In this document: positions 1 to 8,033 of the stretch, piece by piece | Layout of the letters: each line of letters opens with the position of its first letter | How positions within the stretch are numbered: position 1 is the stretch's first letter | Source of the DNA: Roseibium sp. | GTDB taxonomy: Bacteria > Pseudomonadota > Alphaproteobacteria > Rhizobiales > Stappiaceae | Length of the DNA stretch: 64,000 nucleotides | Direction: 5' to 3' | Assembly (NCBI GenBank): GCA_017643925.1 | Contig: JAEPML010000002.1 | Coordinates: 372,001 to 436,000, forward strand | Notes under the pieces: generated by a model | The model's database searches: none | Seen by the model: the letters and a program-made list of their open reading frames with translations, nothing else | Told to the model about the DNA's origin: nothing | Program-made: the position numbers and the translations under genes

Positions 1-163
1 AACGGTCCGTAACGGATACGCGCAGATAAGTCACTGCTCTGCCGAAGGGATCTATCATCGGGCCATTGGACGGAGCCGATCCGGAATCATTTGAATTTGG
101 AACCAGAATATTGCCGTCCGTCACGTCCCGCTCTCCCTCATACAAAGACACTTTCGCGATCAT
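1..163 (-). CDS. moaA: GTP 3',8-cyclase MoaA, N-terminal part (gene runs off the window start)
   Basis: Only the first 54 codons are inside the window. The reading frame ends with DPFGRAVTYLRVSVTDR, which matches the conserved segment just before the radical-SAM CxxxCxxC cluster of MoaA. MoaA converts GTP to 3',8-cyclo-GTP in the first step of molybdenum cofactor synthesis. The cluster cysteines themselves would lie beyond the edge. The ATG at 163 is the first possible start. A GTG at 124 has a better purine-rich ribosome site (GGGAGAG about 8 bases upstream), and an ATG at 58 sits directly before the conserved segment, so the true start is uncertain. Identity is recognised from the short conserved stretch only. 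Confidence 0.82.
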   Translation of the reverse strand, partial: MIAKVSLYEGERDVTDGNILVPNSNDSGSAPSNGPMIDPFGRAVTYLRVSVTDR

Positions 164-320
164 ATGGCGTTCCGGCAAACAAATTCAATTGAAACCGACG
201 CCAATGGTTCAGATTGCAGCACCATCCAACCGGCGACGAACATAGCGACAAATTGATTTTTGGAAACTTGCCGGAATTACGTAGAGCCGGGCCCCGCCAG
301 GGTATTGCCCGGGTGGGTGC

Positions 321-767
321 CTAATCGCGATAGGCATCCATGAATTTGCGGATTTCTTCCAGCAGGGGCAGAGCCTTCTGGAGCTGCTCTGAGGAAAAGT
401 GATCGGCAAGTGCCATCATGTCCGGGTCCAGCGCCACAATGGCGTCTTCGCGAAAGCTTCGCCCCTTGTCGGTCAACCAGACGGTCTTGCTGCGACCGTC
501 CTTGGGGTTGGGGCGCATCTCCACCATACCCTGGTCGAGCAAGCCCGACAGGGTATGGGTCATGGTGGTCTTGGGCACCTGGAATGCTCTTGCCAGAGCC
601 AGGGGTGTCTGACCGTCCCGAACCCGGATCAGGTGGTTGACGACACTGAAGTGGGGCAGGGTCAGCCCCTTTGGCAGTCGCGCTTCCATGGCCGAACGGC
701 TCAGCTGCGAGATGATGCCGATTTCGTTGAAGAAACGGAAAAAAACCAGCCTGTCGTCGCTATCCAT
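321..767 (-). CDS. MarR-family transcriptional regulator
   Basis: This 148-residue protein has the size and layout of MarR dimers: an N-terminal helix, a winged helix-turn-helix at about residues 35-95 (recognition-helix region QVPKTTMTHTLSGL, wing around NPKDGRSKTVWLT), and C-terminal dimerisation helices. MarR proteins bind short dyads and usually repress their own operon until a phenolic or oxidant ligand binds. The gene overlaps the end of the upstream nitroreductase-like gene by 8 bases (ATGGATAG), so the two are translationally coupled. The promoter of that operon has two tandem 18-bp dyads (1883-1900 and 1903-1920) that are good candidates for its operators. Its ligand cannot be predicted. 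Confidence 0.9.
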   Translation of the reverse strand: MDSDDRLVFFRFFNEIGIISQLSRSAMEARLPKGLTLPHFSVVNHLIRVRDGQTPLALARAFQVPKTTMTHTLSGLLDQGMVEMRPNPKDGRSKTVWLTDKGRSFREDAIVALDPDMMALADHFSSEQLQKALPLLEEIRKFMDAYRD

Positions 768-1866
768 TCATCATCCGTGTTTCAAGTGGCCAGCGGGGTG
801 TTCGGGCAATTTGCGGTCCAAAACCCAGTCGCCCTAGCATCTGAACGGTTTCACCCGGTTTGGCAAGCATCTCATGTGCGGCTTCATAGTGTGGTTTCAT
901 TTCCTCAAATTCCTGAAGTGCCTGGCTGACGGGGTGAAGGGCGAGACCGAGCCGGGTTGTTTCCAGGTTCAACCGCAGCCAGCGCCGTCCGGACTCGATC
1001 TGCTCGACGCGCGAGTTGCCGTTGCTGGTGACTGCAATATAGGCCGGTGTTGCCATCAGCATTTCCCGGTACATCTTTACCCCTTCCTGGAAACCGGTGG
1101 ACTCCGGATCCAGTTGGCCCTCTTTGTTCAGGACGCCCAGTACCATCAGGCTTTCAAGAAAGGGACCGCCCAGATCGATGCCATCAGGATTGGCATCAAT
1201 TTCGGCCTTGCCGAAACGCATCAGGTCGACACTTTCTTTCAGGGTTCGATGCGTGTGCATTTCCGTTAGCCAGGCCTCCCATGTCAGGTCCTTGATACGT
1301 GCAACAGCGTCTGTGTCTGTGAAGATCTCACCATATTGTTTGAGCTGAGCCGTCAGCTCGGAGGGGACAGGACGCTCCTCAAAGGGTTCCTTGCAGGACC
1401 TGCGATCCATGATTTGCGCGGCCAGACGATCCGGCTGTGCGCCATCGGTAAGTTCAACTGCAGCCACGGGCCCATCAAAGCCCTCGGGGAACAGGCGAAT
1501 GTCGGCAGTCTTGCCTCGCATCGTTGCCGCAACGGCCATGAGCTCGAGAAAACAACCAAGACCGACAAAAATCTGACGGTTGAATGGGTCCGTGTACGGC
1601 AAGTCGCGTGATGTGTCGCGATGAAGAACAAATCCACTGGTGCCGGTGAGTTCGATCAACCAGGGTTGCCGATTGTGAGGGTTCGGCGCAAGAAGCGCAT
1701 AGGAGAGGGCATGGAGACGCGGGTCCTCGTAACCCCCGGCCCGGTCCCAGGGCTCGAGAGCTCGGCTTGGGGTGCGCGTGGCCAGAAATGTCCCCCCGGC
1801 TGCAGTTGCAGCGACAATCAATCCACCCCCAAGCAAGGCCAACGTACGACGCCGTGTCAAAGTCAT
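760..1866 (-). CDS. Tat-exported nitroreductase-like (Acg-family) flavoprotein
   Basis: The 368-residue protein begins with a twin-arginine signal (TRRRTLALLGGG at residues 4-15, then a hydrophobic stretch to about 30), so it is probably exported folded with its cofactor. The motif PNPHNRQPW at 61-69 and the overall length fit the Acg/nitroreductase-fold FMN-binding proteins that often carry Tat signals in Proteobacteria. The start at 1866 is preferred over a TTG at 1890 because GGAG lies 8 bases upstream and the Tat signal then starts at residue 4. It is the first gene of a two-gene operon with a MarR regulator. A periplasmic redox or detoxification role is inferred; the substrate is unknown. 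Confidence 0.78.
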   Translation of the reverse strand: MTLTRRRTLALLGGGLIVAATAAGGTFLATRTPSRALEPWDRAGGYEDPRLHALSYALLAPNPHNRQPWLIELTGTSGFVLHRDTSRDLPYTDPFNRQIFVGLGCFLELMAVAATMRGKTADIRLFPEGFDGPVAAVELTDGAQPDRLAAQIMDRRSCKEPFEERPVPSELTAQLKQYGEIFTDTDAVARIKDLTWEAWLTEMHTHRTLKESVDLMRFGKAEIDANPDGIDLGGPFLESLMVLGVLNKEGQLDPESTGFQEGVKMYREMLMATPAYIAVTSNGNSRVEQIESGRRWLRLNLETTRLGLALHPVSQALQEFEEMKPHYEAAHEMLAKPGETVQMLGRLGFGPQIARTPRWPLETRMMNG

Positions 1867-1882
1867 GTCGATATCTCCAAAG

Positions 1883-1927
1883 TAGTGCAATATCGAACTA
1901 GATAGTGCGATTTCGGACTAAAATCAA
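1883..1927 (-). promoter_or_regulatory. Promoter of the nitroreductase-marR operon with two tandem 18-bp dyad operators
   Basis: On the minus strand TTGATT (1927-1922) and TATCTA (1904-1899) are separated by 17 bases. Two near-identical imperfect dyads, TAGTGCAATATCGAACTA (1883-1900) and TAGTGCGATTTCGGACTA (1903-1920), are offset by 20 bp. One lies in the spacer and the other over the expected transcription start. This is the arrangement expected for MarR autorepression. The promoter is read by eye. Confidence 0.65.
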
Positions 1928-1955
1928 GTAAGGCGCAATATTTTTGAAAAAGGCC

Positions 1956-2001
1956 TTGAAGTGACACTAAAAGGTGTCATATAAATAACACCAAAAGGTG
2001 T
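1956..2001 (+). promoter_or_regulatory. Promoter of the cupin-arsR-SRPBCC operon with two tandem operators
   Basis: TTGAAG (1956-1961) and TATAAA (1980-1985) are 18 bases apart. The spacer is exactly the dyad TGACACTAAAAGGTGTCA (1962-1979). A second copy, with ACACC/GGTGT arms around AAAA, lies at 1988-2001, just downstream of the -10 box. The two 19-base units differ at only two positions and are 24 bp apart. Binding would block both polymerase contact and the start site. The ArsR-type protein encoded by the operon is the obvious candidate repressor. Confidence 0.68.
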
Positions 2002-2017
2002 CATGAAAGGATTGCAG

Positions 2018-2464
2018 ATGAAAAAGTGCAGTAGGTATTTGGCTGTTTTTGTCGGTTTAAGCGCAGCAACAACGGCCTATGCGCAAGACGACGACGCAAT
2101 AGACCTGGTGGCGACCTCTGATCTGAAATGGGAAACCACACAGGAGGGGGTTGCGTTCGCAGCGCTTGATGGCGACCGGTTCAAGGAAAGCTATCAGGCG
2201 ATGGTACGCCTGCCGGCCGGGCTGGTCAGCCCGGTGCATATCAAGAGCGCCGACATGTACGGGCTCATCGTGTCCGGTGAGATGGTTCACCTGGCGCAGG
2301 CGGATATCGGCGGAAGCGAGACCGTCCTGAAGGCTGGAGACTACTACAAGATCCCGTCCGGTCTGCCGCATGTGAGTAAATGTGTCTCCGACACGGAATG
2401 CGTAACGTTCCTCTACCAGAACGGACCGTTTGACTTCCTGCCGGTCGGGAAGGACGCGCAATGA
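2018..2464 (+). CDS. Secreted cupin-domain protein
   Basis: This 148-residue protein has a cleavable signal peptide (MKKCSRYLAVF... with cleavage likely after AYAQ) followed by a single small beta-barrel cupin. The cupin shows the characteristic G-x5-H...G pattern around SPVHIKSADMYGLIVSGEM, and the second motif GDYYKIPSGLPHVSKC carries a conserved Pro-His. Two cysteines (KCVSDTEC) near the C-terminus could form a disulfide in the periplasm. The ATG at 2018 is chosen over 2003 because AAAGGA lies 6 bases upstream of it. The stop overlaps the next start as ATGA. Substrate unknown; it is probably co-induced with the downstream regulator and SRPBCC protein. Confidence 0.8.
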   Translation: MKKCSRYLAVFVGLSAATTAYAQDDDAIDLVATSDLKWETTQEGVAFAALDGDRFKESYQAMVRLPAGLVSPVHIKSADMYGLIVSGEMVHLAQADIGGSETVLKAGDYYKIPSGLPHVSKCVSDTECVTFLYQNGPFDFLPVGKDAQ

Positions 2465-2802
2465 ATTCTGGACCTCAAGGCGTCTTCAGAGCGCTGGCTG
2501 ACCCGACCAGGCGGCAGATCCTCGTGCACCTGTCGAAGGAAAGTCTGGCGATTGCCGATATCGCCGAGCGCTTCGACATCACGCGGACCGCGATCAACAA
2601 GCATCTTGCCATCCTGGAGGAGGGCGGACTGATCCGAAGTGAAACCAGCGGGCGCGAAAGACGCAATTCGCTGTCACCCGAACCACTCAGATCAGCCTTC
2701 GAATGGCTCGGTTACTTCGAAAACTTCTGGGACGCAAAGCTCACCGATCTGCAGCGTGAAATTGCCAAGGACATGAAAGACAGGAAGGAAAAGGATCAAT
2801 GA
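2461..2802 (+). CDS. ArsR-family winged-helix regulator
   Basis: At 113 residues this is a typical metal-independent ArsR/SmtB-type regulator. It opens with VFRALADPTRRQIL, the classic first helix of the family, followed by a helix-turn-helix at about residues 30-60 (FDITRTAINKHLAILEEGGLI) and a short wing. No cysteine metal site is visible. Such regulators are very often paired with an SRPBCC/AHSA1 gene, as here. It overlaps both neighbours by 4 bases (ATGA), so three proteins are made from one coupled message. Its likely operators are the tandem dyads at 1962-2001 in the operon promoter. Confidence 0.9.
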   Translation: MNSGPQGVFRALADPTRRQILVHLSKESLAIADIAERFDITRTAINKHLAILEEGGLIRSETSGRERRNSLSPEPLRSAFEWLGYFENFWDAKLTDLQREIAKDMKDRKEKDQ

Positions 2803-3233
2803 TCGCAACGACCATCAGCAAAACCGTATTTTTGGACGCTCCCAAAGACGTGGTCTGGGATTTCCTGACCAAGAAGGACAAACTGGCCAGATGGTTCCAT
2901 CCGGCGGAGGAGGATCTGAAAGAAGGCGAGGCCTATACGCTTCTGGATCAGCACGGTGACATGACCCGCATTTGCTGGGGAACGGTGCAGGAGATGCGGC
3001 CCCACGACAGCCTTGTTTACACCTTCACGGTCAAACCCTTGAACGGTGCCATGACAACGGTGCGATGGACCCTTGAAGACGCGGCGGGTGGAACACGCCT
3101 TACGCTTCACCACGAGGGCATCGAGCAGGCAGCAGGCGAAGCCGCCTTCGGCATGTTGAGTGCACTTGATGCCGGCTGGGATGCGCATTTTGCACGTCTG
3201 CGCGCCGAGGTTAAGGAAACTGTGCCAGCGTGA
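2799..3233 (+). CDS. SRPBCC (AHSA1/START-like) domain protein
   Basis: The 144-residue protein shows the AHSA1-type pattern of the SRPBCC hydrophobic-cavity fold: an opening beta strand and APKDVVWDFLTKKDKLARWF, then the central WGTVQEMRPHDSLVYTF segment, and TRLTLHHEGI before the long C-terminal helix (GWDAHFARLRAEV). Members bind or process small lipophilic ligands, but few have known substrates. The gene is the last of the cupin-ArsR-SRPBCC operon and overlaps the regulator by 4 bases. A ligand-binding role linked to the regulator is inferred. Confidence 0.87.
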   Translation: MIATTISKTVFLDAPKDVVWDFLTKKDKLARWFHPAEEDLKEGEAYTLLDQHGDMTRICWGTVQEMRPHDSLVYTFTVKPLNGAMTTVRWTLEDAAGGTRLTLHHEGIEQAAGEAAFGMLSALDAGWDAHFARLRAEVKETVPA

Positions 3234-3325
3234 GGTGGCTGGCCGTCGGTGCAGCTGTGTCGATGGCCAGTTGATCCATGTCTGCCTGGATGCGTATGAA
3301 GAAGCATTGAACAAGGCAGGCATTG

Positions 3326-4762
3326 ATGACGACGATCGTTTGGTTCCGTCAGGACTTGAGGGTTTCCGACAACCCGGCACTTTTCAAGGCAGCACAGGAA
3401 GGCCCTGTGCTGCCAGTATTTATATTGGAGGAAGCGGAGCACAGCGGCGATACCCATCCTCTGGGTGGCGCGAGCAAATGGTGGCTGCATCACGGTCTTG
3501 CTGCACTTCAGGAAAGCCTGCCAGGACTGGTTCTCCTTCGTGGAGACGCAAGAGTTCTGGTGCCTTGGCTGGTGGAACAGGCGGATGCCAATGCCGTTTT
3601 CTGGAACCGGTGCTATGAGCCCCATGCCATCGATCGCGATGCCGAGATCAAGGCCGGATTGAAGGCGGCCGGTGTTCGCGCCGAGAGTTTCAAGGCGTCG
3701 CTGCTTCATGAGCCATGGGAAATCGAGACCAAAAGCGGCGGTCCTTTCAAGGTCTATTCGCCGTTTTGGCGCGCGGCCCAGGCCAAAACGGTTGAAGCCC
3801 CGCTTCCCGCTCCGAAGAAAATCGATATCGTGCCTTTCTCAGGGGGGCTCCGGCTTGCAGACCTGAGCCTGTTGCCGGCGAAACCAAACTGGGCCGCCGG
3901 GTGGGAAACGCTCTGGCAGCCGGGCGAGGCGGGTGCGAGGGGCCGTTTGCGCGCCTTCCTGAAAGACGGCCTCCAGAATTACGGCGACTTGCGCAATCGA
4001 CCCGACTTGCCGAATGTTTCACGACTGTCGCCACATCTTCATTTCGGAGAGATTTCACCACGTCAGGTCTGGCACGAAACGAGACAACACACCCAGGGAA
4101 ATGACCGCTTGGAAAAGGATGGACAGAAATTCCTTTCGGAGATTGCCTGGCGCGAATTTTCCTATCATCTTCTCTATTACTTCCCGACCTTGCCATCCGA
4201 GAACTGGCGCCCGACGTTTGATGCCTATCCGTGGCGTGAGAGCGAGGCCGACCTGCGAAAGTGGCAGACGGGACAGACCGGGTATCCGATCGTTGACGCG
4301 GGCATGCGCGAACTCTGGCAAACCGGCTACATGCACAATCGGGTGCGCATGATCGTTGCCAGTTTCCTGATCAAGCATCTTCGTCTTCATTGGCGCCACG
4401 GCGAAGCCTGGTTCAGGGATACGCTGGTCGACGCGGACCTCGCCAACAATTCCGCAAGCTGGCAATGGGTTGCCGGGTCCGGTGCCGATGCCGCACCCTA
4501 TTTCCGCATCTTCAATCCGATTACCCAGGCGGCAAAATTCGATCCGGACGGCGCATATATTCGAAAATGGGTTCCGGAGTTGTCAGGTCTTGCCGCGCCT
4601 CACCTGTTCGAACCTTCCAAGGCGCCGTCTTTCGTGCTCGAGGAGGCAGAAGTCGTTCTTGGACAGAGTTATCCGTTGCCGATGGTGGATCACGCCGAGG
4701 CGCGCAAGGCTGCGTTGGCAGGATATGAGGACGTCAAGCGAATGGGACAAAACGCGGCTTGA
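3326..4762 (+). CDS. phrB: Deoxyribodipyrimidine photolyase
   Basis: The 478-residue protein matches class I CPD photolyases in length and motifs. The N-terminal alpha/beta antenna domain starts TTIVWFRQDLRVSDNPAL. The C-terminal FAD domain has the strongly conserved DLANNSASWQWVAGSGADA and FNPITQAAKFDPDG segments near residues 370-410. It repairs UV-induced cyclobutane pyrimidine dimers with blue light, using FAD and an antenna chromophore. The ATG at 3326 is preferred over a TTG at 3323. The gene stands alone between the SRPBCC operon and a DUF971 gene on the same strand. A CPD rather than (6-4) or cryptochrome role is inferred from overall similarity. Confidence 0.95.
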   Translation: MTTIVWFRQDLRVSDNPALFKAAQEGPVLPVFILEEAEHSGDTHPLGGASKWWLHHGLAALQESLPGLVLLRGDARVLVPWLVEQADANAVFWNRCYEPHAIDRDAEIKAGLKAAGVRAESFKASLLHEPWEIETKSGGPFKVYSPFWRAAQAKTVEAPLPAPKKIDIVPFSGGLRLADLSLLPAKPNWAAGWETLWQPGEAGARGRLRAFLKDGLQNYGDLRNRPDLPNVSRLSPHLHFGEISPRQVWHETRQHTQGNDRLEKDGQKFLSEIAWREFSYHLLYYFPTLPSENWRPTFDAYPWRESEADLRKWQTGQTGYPIVDAGMRELWQTGYMHNRVRMIVASFLIKHLRLHWRHGEAWFRDTLVDADLANNSASWQWVAGSGADAAPYFRIFNPITQAAKFDPDGAYIRKWVPELSGLAAPHLFEPSKAPSFVLEEAEVVLGQSYPLPMVDHAEARKAALAGYEDVKRMGQNAA

Positions 4763-4832
4763 CCGATGCAAGGGGCCAGGTATCGTCAGCGCGATTTCTA
4801 TCGCGAGTTGACGCGACAGCCGGGACTGACAA

Positions 4833-5201
4833 ATGACAGACAATTCAAACGCCCCTTGGCCGACGGAACTCCGCGTGTCCAAGGACCGAAAGACGCTCAC
4901 AATTGCTTTCAACACCGATGAAAGTCACGAATTGTCGGCAGAGTATCTGCGTGTCTGTTCCCCCTCGGCCGAGGTCAAGGGCCATGCACCGTCGCAGAAG
5001 AAAACGGTTCCGGGCAAACGTCTTGTCGAGATCATCAAGATCGAGCCCGTGGGCAATTACGCCGTTCGCATCCATTTTGACGACATGCACAATTCAGGCA
5101 TTTTTTCCTGGACCTATCTCCATGAACTGGCGAACGACCGCAAGAAACACTGGATCGGTTACCTGAAGGAACTGGAAGACAAGGGATTGTCGCGGGACTG
5201 A
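4833..5201 (+). CDS. DUF971 domain protein (gamma-butyrobetaine hydroxylase N-terminal-like)
   Basis: The 122-residue protein has the DUF971/GBBH-like N-terminal fold: PTELRVSKDRKTLTIAF at the start, AEYLRVCSPSAEV in the middle, and VGNYAVRIHFDDMHNSGIFSWTYLHEL near residue 75-100. Stand-alone forms of this domain are widespread in Proteobacteria and are found fused to Fe-S cluster carriers (Mrp/ApbC) or hydroxylases; their exact role is unsettled. It lies 70 bases after photolyase on the same strand and ends at a strong bidirectional terminator. Confidence 0.88.
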   Translation: MTDNSNAPWPTELRVSKDRKTLTIAFNTDESHELSAEYLRVCSPSAEVKGHAPSQKKTVPGKRLVEIIKIEPVGNYAVRIHFDDMHNSGIFSWTYLHELANDRKKHWIGYLKELEDKGLSRD

Positions 5202-5246
5202 GTGCGACGGGCACGTTTCCAAAGCTGGCTGCCAAGCAATCGGACA

Positions 5247-5287
5247 CAAAAAAGCCGGGCACCAGGGCCCGGCTTTCGCTGTTTTTT
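5247..5287. terminator. Bidirectional intrinsic terminator between convergent genes
   Basis: A perfect 10-bp stem, AAAGCCGGGC (5251-5260) with GCCCGGCTTT (5267-5276), encloses a 6-base loop. An A-run lies on the left and a T-run (5282-5287) on the right. It can serve both the DUF971 gene and the facing L,D-transpeptidase gene. Confidence 0.85.
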
Positions 5288-5297
5288 GGATGCGCTG

Positions 5298-5897
5298 TTA
5301 GCGCTTCACGACGATTTTGCTGCCGACCGTTACGTTCTTGTAAAGGTGGATCACGTCTTCATTTGCCAGTCGAATGCAGCCGGACGAAACTTCGGAGCCG
5401 ATCGTCCAGGGTTCGGTGGTTCCATGAATGCGATAAAGCGTGGAGCCAATGTAAAGAGCGCGTGCGCCCATCGGGTTGTTCGGGCCACCTGGCATGTAGG
5501 ACGGCAGGATCCGGCCTTTTCTGCGCTCACGGGCACGCATCTGGGCCGGCGGGGTCCAGCTCGGCCACTCTGCCTTACGGGTAATGCGGTGCGTTCCGGC
5601 CCACTGGAAGCCGTCCTTGCCGACGCCAACGCCGTATTTCATTGCCTTGCCACCATCCAGAACGTGGTAGAGGCGGCGCTCTGAAGTATCGACAATGATC
5701 GTACCCGGCTTGTACGGGCCGGAATAGCGCACTTTCTTGCGCTTGATCGGTGACTTGCCACCCGGATGATATTTTGGAGTGACCCAGGTGTTGGTGCTGT
5801 GGTCAAAGAAGCCCGCCCTTGCAGAGGCATCCGCAGGCAACATGAACGCGCCTGCGATAACAGCAATCATTGCGTAAAAAAACGTCTTCATCTTCAT
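5298..5897 (-). CDS. L,D-transpeptidase (YkuD family), secreted
   Basis: The 199-residue protein has an N-terminal signal peptide (hydrophobic residues 5-22, cleavage near ADASA) and a C-terminal YkuD catalytic domain. The active-site pattern is visible: His158 (YRIHGTTEPW) and Cys174 in SSGCIRL followed by the conserved N/D. Such enzymes form 3-3 cross-links in peptidoglycan or attach proteins to it, using the Cys as nucleophile; they are numerous in Hyphomicrobiales. The gene is monocistronic and faces the DUF971 gene across a shared terminator. Which of the two reactions it performs cannot be told from sequence. Confidence 0.92.
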   Translation of the reverse strand: MKMKTFFYAMIAVIAGAFMLPADASARAGFFDHSTNTWVTPKYHPGGKSPIKRKKVRYSGPYKPGTIIVDTSERRLYHVLDGGKAMKYGVGVGKDGFQWAGTHRITRKAEWPSWTPPAQMRARERRKGRILPSYMPGGPNNPMGARALYIGSTLYRIHGTTEPWTIGSEVSSGCIRLANEDVIHLYKNVTVGSKIVVKR

Positions 5898-6253
5898 CCC
5901 CCATCAGCGCTCATCCCATCGTCCGGAGCGCTTCCTGTCGAAGGTTACGTTAGGAAAATGTCCTTGCGTCTCGGTTAACGATCATGGCTCAAAAATGGCC
6001 GAATTGGAATCTCACGATGATGTGAGCGGGCTGTACATCGATCAATTGTGCCGAAATTGCAACGGAACTTGCTCAGTTCAACGAGTGTTTACCAGTTTTT
6101 TCCCGCCAGGATTGTCGATCGACAATCGTAAAACCTGCCAATATGCCCATTCCGCTCTTCTCAGGAATCAAAGACACGCCCACCGGCTGAGCGGGCGAAG
6201 CGTCCGATTGCACACATGATTGCTTACTCGTCACCGCTCGCAAGGGGCAAAAG
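5898..6253. other. Non-coding stretch with dyads between ldt and fumA
   Basis: No convincing gene is seen here. Three features stand out: the likely promoter region of the L,D-transpeptidase gene, an interrupted dyad CTCAC-GATGAT-GTGAG at 6011-6026, and an 18-bp perfect palindrome at 6110-6127. A 74-codon open frame at 5995-6219 lacks a ribosome site and protein-like composition. Confidence 0.5.
6110..6127. promoter_or_regulatory. Perfect 18-bp palindrome GATTGTCGATCGACAATC
   Basis: The sequence equals its own reverse complement over 18 bases. Its form is typical of dimeric regulator sites (GntR or TetR style). It lies about 210 bases upstream of the L,D-transpeptidase start and has no close promoter partner on the plus strand. 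Function unknown. Confidence 0.4.
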
Positions 6254-6282
6254 AAAACCCCGGCTGTTGAGCCGGGGTTTTT
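6254..6282 (-). terminator. Intrinsic terminator downstream of fumA
   Basis: An 11-bp stem, AAAACCCCGGC (6254-6264) with GCCGGGGTTTT (6271-6281), has a 6-base loop. T-runs flank it on both strands, so it could also stop transcription arriving on the plus strand. Confidence 0.85.
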
Positions 6283-6313
6283 GCAAGGTCGCTGTTGCGG
6301 GTATCAAGTACGC

Positions 6314-7951
6314 TTAACTGAGGTTCAGTTCCTTGAAGAAGTCATTGCCCTTGTCGTCGATGACGATGAAGGCCGGGAAATCTTCAACCTCGATTTTCCA
6401 GACAGCTTCCATCCCGAGTTCCTCGAACTCGACGACTTCCACTTTCTTGATGCAATCCTGGGCGAGGCGGGCGGCGGGACCGCCGATCGAGCCCAGATAG
6501 AATCCGCCATGGGCCTGGCAGGCGCGGCGGACCTGAGCGGAACGGTTGCCCTTGGCGAGAATCACCATCGAACCGCCAGCTGCCTGGAACTGGTCGACAT
6601 AGGCATCCATGCGACCGGCTGTTGTTGGACCGAAGGAACCTGATGGCATGCCTTCCGGGGTCTTTGCCGGACCGGCATAGTAGATCGGATGGTTCTTGAA
6701 GTAGTCGGGCAGGGGCTCGCCGCTCTCCAGCCGGTCTCGCAGCTTGGAATGCGCGAGATCGCGGGCAACGATCAAGGGCCCGGTAAGCGACAGGCGTGTC
6801 TTGATCGGGTGCCTGGAAAGCTCGCCCAGGATCTCGGACATTGGCCGTGTCAGGTCAATCTTGACGACATGGTCGGAAAGGTTGTCGTCGGTGACTTCCG
6901 GCAGATATTTTTCCGGATGCATCTCCAACTGCTCCAGGAAGATGCCATCCTTTGTGATCTTGCCGACGGCCTGGCGGTCTGCGGAGCAGGAAACCGCGAG
7001 GCCGATCGGCAGGGAAGCGCCATGACGCGGCAGGCGGATCACCCGCACATCGTGACAGAAATACTTGCCCCCGAACTGCGCGCCCACGCCCGTTGCCTGG
7101 GTCAATTTGTGGATCTCTTCTTCCATCGCCAGGTCACGGAATGCGTGTCCGAGCTCCGAACCCTCGGTCGGCAATCCGTCCAGATAGCGAGCGGACGCAT
7201 ACTTGGCCGTCTTAAGATTCATCTCCGCTGAGGTCCCGCCGATGACGATGGCCAGGTGATAGGGCGGGCAGGCCGCAGTGCCGAGCGTCAGGATCTTTTC
7301 CTTCAGGAACTCGATCATGCGGTCATGCGTCAGCAGGGACGGCGTTCCCTGGAACAGGAATGTCTTGTTTGCAGAGCCACCACCCTTGGCCATGAACAGG
7401 AACTTGTATGCGTCTTCACCATCTGCATAGAGCTCGATCTGCGCCGGCATGTTGCTCTTGGTGTTCTGCTCCTCGAACATGGAGATCGGAGCCAACTGCG
7501 AATAGCGCAGGTTCTTCTTGTAGTAGGCGTCACGCGCGCCTTCACCGAGCGCTGCCTCGTCGGATCCGTCGGTCCAGACGCGACGTCCCTTCTTGCCCAT
7601 GATGATGGCCGTACCCGTGTCCTGGCACATCGGCAGGACACCGTGAGAGGCAATGTTGGCATTCTTGAGCAGGTCGAAGGCGACAAACTTGTCGTTTTCG
7701 GTCGCTTCCGGGTCCTCAAGGATTTTCTTCAGCTGTTCCAGGTGGCCTGGGCGAAGGAAGTGATTGATATCCTTGAAGGCTTCCTCGGCCAACAAGCGCA
7801 GGCCCTCTGGCTCGACCATCAGAACATCTTCTCCGTTGAACTGGGCGGTCTTCACATGATCGGAAGTCAGCTTGCGATAGGGCGTCTTGTCCTCTCCCTG
7901 GGGAAAAAGGGCGCTGTGCTGATAGTCGGGGGGCGTTACGGGAGCGTTCAT
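6314..7951 (-). CDS. fumA: Class I fumarate hydratase (Fe-S dependent)
   Basis: The 545-residue protein has the two-part structure of class I fumarases. The N-terminal alpha domain contains the cluster-binding CQDTGTA motif near residue 110, and the C-terminal beta domain has [13 protein letters not shown]. The enzyme interconverts fumarate and malate in the TCA cycle using a labile [4Fe-4S] cluster. It is monocistronic with a strong terminator. A perfect 10-bp-arm dyad lies 25 bases before the start codon (7977-8000) and may control expression. The ATG at 7951 starts [13 protein letters not shown], matching the usual N-terminus of this family. Confidence 0.96.
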   Translation of the reverse strand: MNAPVTPPDYQHSALFPQGEDKTPYRKLTSDHVKTAQFNGEDVLMVEPEGLRLLAEEAFKDINHFLRPGHLEQLKKILEDPEATENDKFVAFDLLKNANIASHGVLPMCQDTGTAIIMGKKGRRVWTDGSDEAALGEGARDAYYKKNLRYSQLAPISMFEEQNTKSNMPAQIELYADGEDAYKFLFMAKGGGSANKTFLFQGTPSLLTHDRMIEFLKEKILTLGTAACPPYHLAIVIGGTSAEMNLKTAKYASARYLDGLPTEGSELGHAFRDLAMEEEIHKLTQATGVGAQFGGKYFCHDVRVIRLPRHGASLPIGLAVSCSADRQAVGKITKDGIFLEQLEMHPEKYLPEVTDDNLSDHVVKIDLTRPMSEILGELSRHPIKTRLSLTGPLIVARDLAHSKLRDRLESGEPLPDYFKNHPIYYAGPAKTPEGMPSGSFGPTTAGRMDAYVDQFQAAGGSMVILAKGNRSAQVRRACQAHGGFYLGSIGGPAARLAQDCIKKVEVVEFEELGMEAVWKIEVEDFPAFIVIDDKGNDFFKELNLS

Positions 7952-7976
7952 GAGGACAGTTTTCCTGATCTGGCCG

Positions 7977-8000
7977 TTCCGGCAACAACTGTTGCCGGAA
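7977..8000. promoter_or_regulatory. Dyad upstream of fumA (TTCCGGCAAC-AACT-GTTGCCGGAA)
   Basis: Perfect 10-base arms surround a 4-base centre, placed 25-49 bases upstream of the fumA start codon. It could be an operator or a 5' leader hairpin. There is no T-run, so it is not a conventional terminator. Confidence 0.5.
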
Positions 8001-8033
8001 GCGCTGGAACATTGTGTGGTGTTCTCTTACGGC

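Noticed and set aside
5995-6219. 74-codon open frame between ldt and fumA
   Set aside because: No ribosome site and its translation looks random; the region is better read as regulatory DNA.
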